A stretch of 42,548 bases of DNA, taken from positions 1 to 42,548 of the forward strand of contig JAAZZB010000007.1 in assembly GCA_014239365.1 (NCBI GenBank). Reading direction: 5' to 3'. Source of the DNA: Verrucomicrobiia bacterium. GTDB lineage: Bacteria; Verrucomicrobiota; Verrucomicrobiia; Limisphaerales; UBA1100. This document shows, in pieces, positions 16,134-23,687 of this stretch (position 1 is the stretch's first letter; each line of letters starts with the position of its first letter). Under the pieces are notes generated by a model. The model saw nothing but the letters and a program-made list of their open reading frames with translations. It was not told the origin of the DNA and ran no database searches. Position numbers and translations under genes: made by a program.

Positions 16134-17639
16134 ATGCCCGTGGCTGAACAACCTAACAATATATTTTTGCCTTGGGATAAGCCGCTGCTGTCCTCAGCGG
16201 TGGATTGGTTGTTGGCTGATGCCGGGGAAGACGTGCCGGATTTGCGGGATCGGCTGTTGCTGTTGCCCACGCGTCAAGCCGGGCGGCGATTGCGTGAAGC
16301 GTTGGCCGGAGAAATGGATCGTCGCGATGGGGCGTTGTTTCCGCCAATGACCGCCACACCTTGGCATCTTGTCCGGCCTACAAATGAAGCTGCTTCCGAG
16401 GTTGAATGTTGGTGGCATTGGAATCGGGTGTTGAATGAGGTTGATCTCAATCAATTTGAAAGACTGTTTCCGCACCTGCCTTTAGCTGCGGATTTTTACT
16501 GGCGTCATCAAATGGCGAAGACGTTGCACGACTTGCGCGGGACGTTGACCGAAAGTGGGCTGGATTGCGCCGCAGTGGCCGCGGCCCCGGATTGCCCCGA
16601 AGCAGCGCGGTGGCGGGATTTAAAAAAACTTGAGACGGCTTATTGTAAATCGCTGGGTGAACAATTGGATTTGCATAACGCAAAGCGTGAGGCTGCGATT
16701 GAACCGAAATTGAGGGAGGGGATTAATCGGGTAATTTTGATGGGTGTGCCGGATTTGCCTTTGCTTGTTCAGCACGCTTTAGAAAAATTGGTGAAGGATG
16801 GCGTGAGAGTGGAGGTGGTGACTTTTGGCCCGGATGAAAGTGAAGGACTCTTCGATGAATGGGGTCGGCCGCAACCGGAGCAATGGGCTCAACGTGAGTT
16901 GCCGTTGATTGACGGGCAATTGATTCCCAGATTAGACGAAGCTGCGCAAGCGATGGAAGTAGCCGTGCGTTTAAAGGCGTACCCAAAAGATCGTGCGCGC
17001 CACGTGGCTGTGGGTGTGGCGGATCCTGGTGTGACGCCGCGTTTGGAACGCATCTTGGCTGAAGGCGAAGTGGCGTGCTTCAATCCTGATGGCCGGTCAC
17101 TTCGCTGCGCGCCGTTGGTCGCATTTTTGAAAGGGTTGCAGGCAGTGTTAAAGCAACCCAGTTTTGCCAATGCGGATGCCTTGCTGCGGATGCCCGATGC
17201 CTGGGGCTGGGCCGACAGTGTTCTGGAAAATTTTTCTGCCACACGTTTGCAAAAAGGACTGGATGAGATCCGTGAAAAACATTTGCCTTCGAAGCTGGGC
17301 GATGCGGTGCGTTTGTATTTTGAAGGGGAACACATCAGCAATCGAATCCACGCGCGTGATGTTTTGGAGCAACTGGAAAAAACGCTGAGTCAAATTGAAA
17401 AGAATCCACTTTCGGATGGGCTTGTGAATTTTTTGCAATCTGCTTTTGGGAAACGGAAATTTACTGAAGGCCGTGAAGAAGACGCGGCTGACTTGGAATC
17501 GGCCCGGCTTTTTATGTTGCGGTTGAGTGAGTGGGAGGCGGCCCTAGGGAAGGGTGAACGCGCTGCTGCTGCTGAGGCGCTTGAGTTGTTGCTCGATGCC
17601 GTAGGACGGGAGGCAGTGTTCCCTGAGCGGCCGGCCTAG
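16134..17639 (+). CDS. addB: AddB-like helicase/nuclease subunit, N-terminal part before an in-frame amber
   Basis: This 501-residue frame is the N-terminal part of an AddB-like protein of double-strand-break repair. LLLPTRQAGRRLREAL resembles the degenerate N-terminal helicase start of the family, RVILMGVPDLPLLV a later core strand, and CFNPDGRSLRCAPLVAFLKGLQAVL a typical AddB-like middle segment. The frame ends at TAG 17637-17639, but the very next codons of the same frame continue the family sequence (DIQGWLELAWEDAPHLIVAGVNEG). The missing C-terminal part with the nuclease is therefore encoded in the following frame. The gene faces the divergent CDP-alcohol transferase-like gene with about 118 bases between starts. 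Confidence 0.75.
   Translation: MPVAEQPNNIFLPWDKPLLSSAVDWLLADAGEDVPDLRDRLLLLPTRQAGRRLREALAGEMDRRDGALFPPMTATPWHLVRPTNEAASEVECWWHWNRVLNEVDLNQFERLFPHLPLAADFYWRHQMAKTLHDLRGTLTESGLDCAAVAAAPDCPEAARWRDLKKLETAYCKSLGEQLDLHNAKREAAIEPKLREGINRVILMGVPDLPLLVQHALEKLVKDGVRVEVVTFGPDESEGLFDEWGRPQPEQWAQRELPLIDGQLIPRLDEAAQAMEVAVRLKAYPKDRARHVAVGVADPGVTPRLERILAEGEVACFNPDGRSLRCAPLVAFLKGLQAVLKQPSFANADALLRMPDAWGWADSVLENFSATRLQKGLDEIREKHLPSKLGDAVRLYFEGEHISNRIHARDVLEQLEKTLSQIEKNPLSDGLVNFLQSAFGKRKFTEGREEDAADLESARLFMLRLSEWEAALGKGERAAAAEALELLLDAVGREAVFPERPA
17637..17639 (+). other. in-frame TAG interrupting the addB-like gene
   Basis: The codon between ...ERPA and AVDIQGWLEL is TAG. No frame change occurs: 16134 and 17643 are in the same phase. 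One base change from, for example, CAG, GAG or AAG would create it. Confidence 0.85.
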
Positions 17640-17642
17640 GCG

Positions 17643-18950
17643 GTGGATATTCAAGGTTGGCTGGAGCTTGCCTGGGAAGATGCTCCGCACCTTATTGTGG
17701 CTGGAGTGAATGAGGGGCATCTTCCGGAATCCATTCGCGGCGATCTTTTTTTGCCGGACATAATGCGCCAACGGCTGGGCCTTCGCACAAATGCTGATCG
17801 CTTTGCGCGTGATGCTTGGTTGATGGAATTGCTTTTGAATTCTCGGAAAGACGCTGGACGTGTGGATTTTCTCGTGGGTCGGCAACGTGCAAGCGGCGAG
17901 CCGCTCAAGCCCTCGCGCCTGTTGTTTCGCTGCCCTGATGAGCAACTGGCCACGCGCGTCGAACGGCTTTTTGCCGAGCTGCCTTCCGGCCTGCAACCGC
18001 CCGCGTGGAAGGCAACTTGGCTACTGCGCACAGGCGCTCTTGTTCCGGTGGAAAAACTCAGCCCCACGGGCATCAAAACTTATTTGGCTTGTCCGTATCG
18101 TTTTTATTTACGGTATGCGCTGGGAATGAATGCGCCAGATATCGACCTGCACGAACTCAACGCATTGGGGTTTGGATCGTTGGTGCACAATGTTCTTGAT
18201 GTGTTTGGGCAAGACGAAAAAGCCCGGCAACTTTTGGATGCGGAGGCGATTCATCAATTTTTCAGCAAGGAACTCCATAGGCAAGTGGCGCAGAATTTTG
18301 GTGCGACACCATCGTTGCCGTTGCAAGTGCAGCAACAAATTGCTGAGCGGCGACTGTATCAAGTCGCACTTGTGCAGGCAGGCGAACGTGCTGAAGGTTG
18401 GGAGATCATCGATAGTGAGCGTGAGTTTGAGCGTGAGCTTGATGGGTTGCTGATTCGGGGGCGTATAGACCGCATTGAACGCAACACCAAAACCGGCACA
18501 ATTCGAGTACTCGATTACAAAACTTCCAACACGGCGAAGACGCCAGCTCAAATGCATTGGGCGAGCTTTGATGAGGAACGTGATGGGGAGGTGACGCCGG
18601 AGTACGCGAGGGTTGACATCAAAATTAAAAACCGGAGTGGGCAACGGCGCTGGGCCGACCTGCAATTGCCTTTGTACGCGTGGGCATTAGAACCGTTTTT
18701 TGGGAACGAAGTGTGCCTTGGCTATTTCAACATTCCTGCCGTGGGCGTGAATACCGGCATTGAGTTATTGGATCCACACGACAGTGAAGTGCAGGATCTT
18801 GCGATGGAATGCGCGAGCGGTGTAGTGGCCGATGTGAAGGCGACTCGCTTTTGGCCGCCGGCCGGCAAGCTACAATACGATGATTTTGAGAACATCCTGT
18901 TTGAGCAACCGATGATAACAGCCGACAAGCCCGGAGAGGTGGTGCGATGA
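17643..18950 (+). CDS. addB: AddB-like subunit, C-terminal part with PD-(D/E)XK nuclease
   Basis: This 435-residue frame begins at a GTG directly after the amber and continues the AddB-like chain. The GVNEGHLPESIRGDLFLPD segment is the conserved region before the nuclease. LSPTGIKTYLACPYRFYLRYAL and FGSLVHNVLDVFG lead into the nuclease, whose active-site segments are RGRIDRIE and VLDYKTS. The C-terminal Cys cluster that holds an iron-sulfur centre in Bacillus AddB is absent (FWPPAGKLQYDDFENIL instead). No RBS is evident before the GTG, so independent translation is uncertain. The stop overlaps the next start (ATGA, 18947-18950), as expected for a coupled addB-addA pair. Confidence 0.78.
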   Translation: MDIQGWLELAWEDAPHLIVAGVNEGHLPESIRGDLFLPDIMRQRLGLRTNADRFARDAWLMELLLNSRKDAGRVDFLVGRQRASGEPLKPSRLLFRCPDEQLATRVERLFAELPSGLQPPAWKATWLLRTGALVPVEKLSPTGIKTYLACPYRFYLRYALGMNAPDIDLHELNALGFGSLVHNVLDVFGQDEKARQLLDAEAIHQFFSKELHRQVAQNFGATPSLPLQVQQQIAERRLYQVALVQAGERAEGWEIIDSEREFERELDGLLIRGRIDRIERNTKTGTIRVLDYKTSNTAKTPAQMHWASFDEERDGEVTPEYARVDIKIKNRSGQRRWADLQLPLYAWALEPFFGNEVCLGYFNIPAVGVNTGIELLDPHDSEVQDLAMECASGVVADVKATRFWPPAGKLQYDDFENILFEQPMITADKPGEVVR

Positions 18951-21900
18951 AACAGATTTCGAACTTGATGATTCGCGCCTCGGCGGGCACGGGCAAAACC
19001 TACCAACTCACCAACCGGTTCATTCATCTGTTGCTTTGCGGTCAGTCGGTTGAAAGAATCATTGCGCTTACTTTCACACGCAAAGCCGCTGGCGAATTTT
19101 TTGAAGGTATTCTTACCAAGTTAGCAGAAGCCTCAGAAAATACTAAAGCTGCCAAACAGTTGGCTGGTGATATTGGTTTGCCAAAAACAAAACCGGCGGA
19201 TTTTCAGGCGGCACTGCGTGTTTTGGTGGAAGGTATGGGGCAAATGTCTCTCGCAACGATTGACAGTTTTTTCCACCGCATCCTTGGAATTTTCTCATTA
19301 GAGTTCGGGCTTGGGGGAGGATTCGAAATGATGAGTGAGTTTGAAAAAGATCAAACTCGAATGGCCGTGCTCGAAAATTTGATGGCAAAAAATGCCTCAA
19401 AAAAAACAGATCGCGATAGCCTCATCGAATCGTATCGACTCGCCACGGCAGGAATGGAAAGCAGAAATTTTCTTGGGTCATTCGAAGAGTATTTGAAGGA
19501 CTGCCACGAGTTACTGATGCGAGCACCTTCGCCTGAGTTATGGGGAGACCCCACGCGCATTTGGCAGGGTGAGAACGCTTGGGAAAAGCAACAGGGAGGC
19601 TTGGCGGAAATGGTGGGCGATTGGAGTTCGCATATTGAGGAGCATCAAGATTTCACCGGAGAATTGCACCGGAATTGGAATGCCATCGCGGAATACCTTG
19701 AACAATGGGCGGTTGGAAAAGATCTCTTCAAAAAATCACCCACCTTAATCAAGCAGGCGGTGGCGGACTTGGATCAAATGAAACTTGGAAAGTGGGGGTT
19801 CAAATTTCGTGCAAAAAACTATGTGACGTCGGCAGAGTTTAGCCGAAAGCTCGGCTTGGTTCTTGCGCATTGTGTGGCCATGGAACTGGAAGCGAAACTG
19901 GAACGGACAAAGGGCGTGCACGGATTGCTTTCCGCATTTGAAAATCTCTATAACGTGCAAGTCCGGCGACAGGGTCGATTGACGTTTGCTGATCTGCCGG
20001 TGTTGTTGGGGTCTTATCCGGATCCCCTTGACCTCGAGTATCGTCTTGACGGCGCGTTCGACCATTGGTTGCTCGATGAATTTCAAGACACCAGTGGCGT
20101 TCAGTGGCGGGCAATGGCCAATCTGATTGACGAGGTGGTGCAGGACCCAAGCGGAGAGCGGAGCTTTTTTTGCGTGGGTGACCCAAAGCAATCTCTTTAT
20201 CAATGGCGCGGCGGAGATCCACGGTTGTTCGAACGTGTGGCGAACTTGTACGAGCAAGGAACAGGCAACGAGTTCAATACTGCGTCACTCGATGAATCTT
20301 GGCGTTCCTGCCCCGATGTGTTGGAGCTAATCAATACTGTCTTTGGTGACGAGGCGGTGCTGCGGCAGTTTGATGAAAATCAAACCGCTGCCATTCGTTG
20401 GAGCAAAATTTGGAACGAACATAAGCCCGCTTCCAAGCTCGAAAAGGAAATGGGCCATTCGCTTTATCTCACGGTGGAGACGGGCGCAGATCGTTGGCCA
20501 ATGGTGGCGCATTTGCTCGAGCAATTGCAGCCCATTGACAATGGCTTGGAGTGCGCCATCCTTGTGCAGAGCAACAAGACTGTCCGAGAGTTGGTGAATT
20601 ATCTGCGTGTGGCTCTACCTCACATGCCTGTTGTGGGCGAATCGGCCACCAACCCCGGTGCGGATAATCCACTCAGTTCAGCGCTGCTGTCGCTCTTCCG
20701 TGCTGCGGCACATCCGTCGGATCGCTTTAGTACGGGCCATATTCAGCTCACGCCTTTGGCGGAGCATCTGCCCACGGATCGGGATGACATTCAGAATTAT
20801 TTGCGCGAGCTGCAGCGTGAAATTCACCAACGCGGTTTTGAATGGGTTGCCCGCGATTGGATCCGAAAACTGGGATCGTCTTTGGATGATTTTGCCCACT
20901 GGCGGGCCGGGCAGTTTCTTGAATTAGCAAGGCAATTCGATGAGAGCGGGAGTCGCGACATCGACTCCTTTCTGCGGTTTATGCCGGCGCAGGAAATCAC
21001 TGATGCCTCCGGCGCAAATGTTGTGCAGGTGATGACCATCCACAAATCCAAGGGCCTCACGTTCGATGTCACTCTGGTTCCCGACCTCGAGGGAAGCCGG
21101 CTCGATGCCGCTCGCAAGGATGCCCTGCATACTCACACAAACGATGATGGCGAACCGGATTGGATTCTTGATTTACCCAAGCAAGATATTTGCGCGATGG
21201 ATTTACCGTTGTCTAATGCTCTTGCGGCGGCGCGATCGGAGGCGTGTTATGAAAATTTATGTAAACTTTATGTGGCCCTTACGCGTTCCCGTTTTGGGTT
21301 GTACGTCATCACCACTGCCCCGTCTGGGAGATCTCAAAATTATGCACAACTATTAAGCGAAACTTTAGCTGAAGGTGAAGGATTGCCATTCGGTGATTTG
21401 CACGAGCCCGCCACGATTGTTTTTGAAGCTGGCGGCTTCGATTGGGTAAAAGCAAAAAAGAAAAAAGAGGTTACACCCGAAATTGAGCTTGAATCAGTGG
21501 CGGCGAGCCGCCGCCACGCCCGGCTTTCGCGACGACGTCCTTCGGAACACGGCGGGATGGTTTTTGACGGAGCAAATTTATTTGAAGCACACGGCTCAGA
21601 TGCCGCCTCGTTTGGGCGCGCGGTTCACGCCATATTTGAAGAAATCGAATGGCAAAATGAAAGCACCGCAACGGTGCTTGAAGAGCATCGAGAAAAAACC
21701 CCTGATGCGGTGGCAGAAGTTGAGCGTTGTTTGGAAGTGGATGAAATAATCGAAATGTTTAAGCCAAACCCGCAAGCAAAGGTGTGGCTTGAGCGGGCGT
21801 TTGAACTGGTTATCGACGGCGAGTTTTGTTCCGGAGTGTTTGACCGCGTAGTCCTATTTGCCGACTCCGCACAAATTATTGATTTCAAAACCGACAAAGT

Positions 21901-22051
21901 GAATGCTGATACAATCGCCGCCGCAGTCACAAAACATCAACCCCAGCTCGCTCTGTATCGGCGCGTGCTCGCGAGGCTCACTGGGCTGCCGGAGAACTCA
22001 ATCACTTGTCAATTGATATTCACTCGGCCTGCCCGCGTGATGCAGGCATAA
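18947..22051 (+). CDS. addA: AddA-like UvrD-family helicase-nuclease
   Basis: This 1034-residue superfamily 1 helicase would unwind and degrade DNA ends for recombination repair with the AddB-like partner. Helicase motifs in order: Walker A ASAGTGKTYQL (Lys17), IIALTFTRKAAGEF (Ia), WLLDEFQDTSGVQW (II), FCVGDPKQSLYQWRGGD (III), VQVMTIHKSKGLTFDVTLVPDLEG (V) and LYVALTRSRFGLYVI (VI). The C-terminal PD-(D/E)XK nuclease is intact by its motifs: FGRAVHAIFEE, VFDRVV, IIDFKTDKV and the following HQPQLALYRR. It starts in a 4-base overlap with the addB-like stop. The gene itself is unbroken, which argues that the locus is still under selection. Confidence 0.92.
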   Translation: MKQISNLMIRASAGTGKTYQLTNRFIHLLLCGQSVERIIALTFTRKAAGEFFEGILTKLAEASENTKAAKQLAGDIGLPKTKPADFQAALRVLVEGMGQMSLATIDSFFHRILGIFSLEFGLGGGFEMMSEFEKDQTRMAVLENLMAKNASKKTDRDSLIESYRLATAGMESRNFLGSFEEYLKDCHELLMRAPSPELWGDPTRIWQGENAWEKQQGGLAEMVGDWSSHIEEHQDFTGELHRNWNAIAEYLEQWAVGKDLFKKSPTLIKQAVADLDQMKLGKWGFKFRAKNYVTSAEFSRKLGLVLAHCVAMELEAKLERTKGVHGLLSAFENLYNVQVRRQGRLTFADLPVLLGSYPDPLDLEYRLDGAFDHWLLDEFQDTSGVQWRAMANLIDEVVQDPSGERSFFCVGDPKQSLYQWRGGDPRLFERVANLYEQGTGNEFNTASLDESWRSCPDVLELINTVFGDEAVLRQFDENQTAAIRWSKIWNEHKPASKLEKEMGHSLYLTVETGADRWPMVAHLLEQLQPIDNGLECAILVQSNKTVRELVNYLRVALPHMPVVGESATNPGADNPLSSALLSLFRAAAHPSDRFSTGHIQLTPLAEHLPTDRDDIQNYLRELQREIHQRGFEWVARDWIRKLGSSLDDFAHWRAGQFLELARQFDESGSRDIDSFLRFMPAQEITDASGANVVQVMTIHKSKGLTFDVTLVPDLEGSRLDAARKDALHTHTNDDGEPDWILDLPKQDICAMDLPLSNALAAARSEACYENLCKLYVALTRSRFGLYVITTAPSGRSQNYAQLLSETLAEGEGLPFGDLHEPATIVFEAGGFDWVKAKKKKEVTPEIELESVAASRRHARLSRRRPSEHGGMVFDGANLFEAHGSDAASFGRAVHAIFEEIEWQNESTATVLEEHREKTPDAVAEVERCLEVDEIIEMFKPNPQAKVWLERAFELVIDGEFCSGVFDRVVLFADSAQIIDFKTDKVNADTIAAAVTKHQPQLALYRRVLARLTGLPENSITCQLIFTRPARVMQA

Positions 22052-22076
22052 AAAAAGCCCCCGCGGGCGGGGGCTT
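22050..22076 (-). terminator. intrinsic terminator of the minus-strand unit
   Basis: Stem AAGCCCCC/GGGGGCTT with a six-base loop is followed, on the minus strand, by seven T. It lies just downstream of the gene ending at 22098. On the plus strand no T-run follows, so it does not serve addA. Confidence 0.85.
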
Positions 22077-22097
22077 GCAAATGGGTTGGGGAAAATC

Positions 22098-22529
22098 CTA
22101 CTTGAGGTTTTTTTCGTACTTCGCGGGGTTGGACTTGAATCGGGTCAAGGCGCGTTCTTTGCAGAAGTAGATTGTTTTGCCTTTGTATTCCATCGACGGG
22201 CTTTTGGGATGCACGCGGGTGTCGTTGTATACGGGGCAAAAGAGTTGCTTCATCGGCTTGATGTCTTTGGAGATCACCGGCTTGAGTTGCGGGGCTTGCT
22301 CGACGCTGACCACGGCGTAGTAGTCCGGATTTTGGTTCCAAAGTTTTACGCACGTGCCGCAGCAGGTGAAGACTTTCACGCCTTTGTAGATGACGAATTC
22401 TTCTTCATCGATTTCGTCTTCGATCATCAGCGGGCACATTTTTTGTGCGGGTGCGGCTTGGGTGGTCACGGCGATGCCCATCAAAAAGGCGGCCACTATC
22501 AGTGTTTTTGTAAAAACGTGTTTCAGCAT
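22098..22529 (-). CDS. exported protein with two YHS/TRASH-like metal-binding motifs
   Basis: This 143-residue protein has a signal peptide (MLKHVFTKTLIVAAFLMGIA...A). It carries two similar modules of about 45 residues. The first has CPLM...IYKGVKVFTCCGTCVKLW followed by NPDYY. The second has CPVYN...EYKGKTIYFCKERALTRF followed by NPAKY. These match the CP-x...yKGk-x-yyFCC-x-x-C-x-x-x-F-x-x-nPxkY layout of YHS/TRASH-like domains, which bind transition metals. The second module lacks the last cysteine (CKERA in place of C-x2-C), so it is partly degenerate. The gene is 153 bases downstream of the UGA-containing gene and immediately before a terminator. A periplasmic metal-handling role is inferred. 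Confidence 0.78.
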   Translation of the reverse strand: MLKHVFTKTLIVAAFLMGIAVTTQAAPAQKMCPLMIEDEIDEEEFVIYKGVKVFTCCGTCVKLWNQNPDYYAVVSVEQAPQLKPVISKDIKPMKQLFCPVYNDTRVHPKSPSMEYKGKTIYFCKERALTRFKSNPAKYEKNLK

Positions 22530-22681
22530 GGTTTCGTATTTGTGTCTAAGTTTGTTTCCCTAAGTTAAGTGCGGGAGGGATAAGACGCCATAAAGGGCGG
22601 GGTACATTCAACTCAATTTTTTCAAAACCGCGCGTTTATCGACCTTTTCTTGTCATAAACAGGTGGGGTTTGCAGCGAGGG

Positions 22682-23083
22682 TCATTTTTCCTTCAACGCT
22701 TTTTTCATCAGCACCACCACCGGTTTGAGATCGGCGGGCTTGTCGGTGCGGGCGATTTCCGTGCCGTCTGGCCTCAGCACGATGCCGTAAGTTTGGTTGC
22801 GCTTCACCTTCAGCCGATCCACGTGCGGTGCGCGTCCGTTGCGGGTATCGAAATGCAGAATTACAAACTTGGGCGCCAGCTTCGCGAACGCACGGTCCGC
22901 CTCCGGTTCCTTTTCCAAGGCCCGGCAAAAGCGTCCTCAGATGGAATCATAAACGTAAATGAAAACCGGCTTGTCATGCGCCTTGGCTTCGGCGAGTGCT
23001 TTGGGTAAATCGGTGTGTAGCTCGGCGCTCGAAGCCGCAGGAGCGATTTGCGCCAGCAGCAAAATGAGAATTGTTAATCGCAT
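22682..23083 (-). CDS. exported thioredoxin-like protein with in-frame UGA at the redox position (candidate selenoprotein)
   Basis: Read through UGA, this is a 133-residue protein. The ATG at 23083 has AAGGA six bases upstream; an adjacent ATG at 23086 is also possible. A signal peptide (MRLTILILLLAQIAPAASSA) is followed by a thioredoxin-like fold: KALAEAKAHDKPVFIYVYDSI, then UGA (residue 49, 22937-22939), GRFC (Cys53), ALEKEPEADRAFAKL, FVILHFDT, then LRPDGTEIAR. UGA stands after the first beta strand, where a redox cysteine is expected. A hairpin follows at a SECIS-like distance. The spacing U-x3-C is not the classical U-x2-C. Alternatives are a nonsense mutation or a base-call error of TGC/TGT. 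It starts 9 bases after the toxin gene stop. Confidence 0.62.
22903..22925 (-). promoter_or_regulatory. SECIS-like hairpin downstream of the UGA
   Basis: On the minus strand, 11 bases after the UGA, CCGG-G-CCUU-GGAA-AAGG-AA-CCGG folds into two four-base-pair stems separated by a 1x2 internal loop and capped by a GGAA tetraloop. The loop begins 20 bases after the UGA and starts with GG. From memory, bacterial SECIS models want an apical loop roughly 16-37 bases after UGA with a G in its first two positions; this agrees. It lacks the GGUC loop of E. coli fdhF. Confidence 0.45.
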
Positions 23084-23092
23084 CATGAATCC

Positions 23093-23383
23093 TTACTTGA
23101 GTCGTTTCTCAATCCAATTAGTTTCGCGTCGCAAATCCAGAATTGCTTCCACATAGGCTGTGTCTCCATCAACTGTGTAAAAAATTCCATACGGGAACTT
23201 TTTTGACAGCATACGATGACAATCAAAGTGCACGGGATGAATACCTGCTTGATTCGCAAGTGACTCAATATCCGCGCTCAGACTTTCCATAAAATAATTG
23301 CCACTGCCATCGCTTTGTTCCTCATAGAAAAAGTAACCATCGAAGAGATCCTCCTTAGCTTTGTTTAGAATGACGATGTTCAT
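23093..23383 (-). CDS. ParE/RelE-family toxin (module 1)
   Basis: This 96-residue protein has the ParE/RelE layout: N-terminal NKAKEDLFDGYFFYEEQSDGSGNYFMESL helices, then HRMLSKKFPYGIFYTVDGDTAYVEAILDLRRE beta strands with the typical FPYGIFY and a closing basic helix. Toxins of this family either cut ribosome-bound mRNA or poison gyrase; which applies here cannot be told. It overlaps the antitoxin gene by 29 bases in another frame, typical of type II modules. Its stop codon overlaps the likely Shine-Dalgarno sequence of the UGA-containing gene, so those two are probably cotranscribed. Confidence 0.85.
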   Translation of the reverse strand: MNIVILNKAKEDLFDGYFFYEEQSDGSGNYFMESLSADIESLANQAGIHPVHFDCHRMLSKKFPYGIFYTVDGDTAYVEAILDLRRETNWIEKRLK

Positions 23384-23597
23384 CGATTTGCTTTCTGAGC
23401 TGTTGCTTAGCCTCGTCCCAATCTAAGAAAATAGCTTCGCCGTTTCCGATGAGTTTTTTTCGCTCGGCAAGTACTTCGCCGTGCCACGCGGGCGAAGGGA
23501 TCTCGGCTTTGTTTCGATGAAGGTCGATTTGCAAATCCTCCAGCAATTGGAGTTTTTCATCCATCGTCATTTCGTCCAATTGTACCGTTTGCGACAT
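23355..23597 (-). CDS. addiction-module antitoxin (module 1)
   Basis: This 80-residue protein resembles the 'putative addiction module component' antitoxins: an N-terminal MTMDEKLQLLEDLQIDL helix, a PSPAWHGEVLAERKKLI stretch and a C-terminal DWDEAKQQLRKQIDEH helix that would wrap the toxin. Antitoxin precedes toxin, the usual order. It is the first gene after the terminator at 23639-23671, so a promoter must lie in the roughly 40 bases between them; I see no strong consensus there. Confidence 0.85.
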   Translation of the reverse strand: MSQTVQLDEMTMDEKLQLLEDLQIDLHRNKAEIPSPAWHGEVLAERKKLIGNGEAIFLDWDEAKQQLRKQIDEHRHSKQS

Positions 23598-23638
23598 AAG
23601 CGAAAGTTATCACTGAATTAGGGTTTGCACAAGGGCAC

Positions 23639-23671
23639 AAAAAACCCGCGCCGGTATTGCGGGCGCGGGTT
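23639..23671 (-). terminator. intrinsic terminator after the Gfo/Idh/MocA gene
   Basis: Stem AACCCGCGCC/GGCGCGGGTT with a 9-base loop is followed on the minus strand by a T-run (complement of 23639-23644). It ends the oxidoreductase transcript (gene stop at 23688) and separates it from module 1. Confidence 0.85.
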
Positions 23672-23687
23672 GTTGAATGGGTTTCGC

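Noticed and set aside
17637..17639. Pyrrolysine or other recoding at the addB amber
   Set aside because: No sign of a pyrrolysine system, no structured element noticed, and the position is not catalytic. Mutation or a base-call error is simpler.
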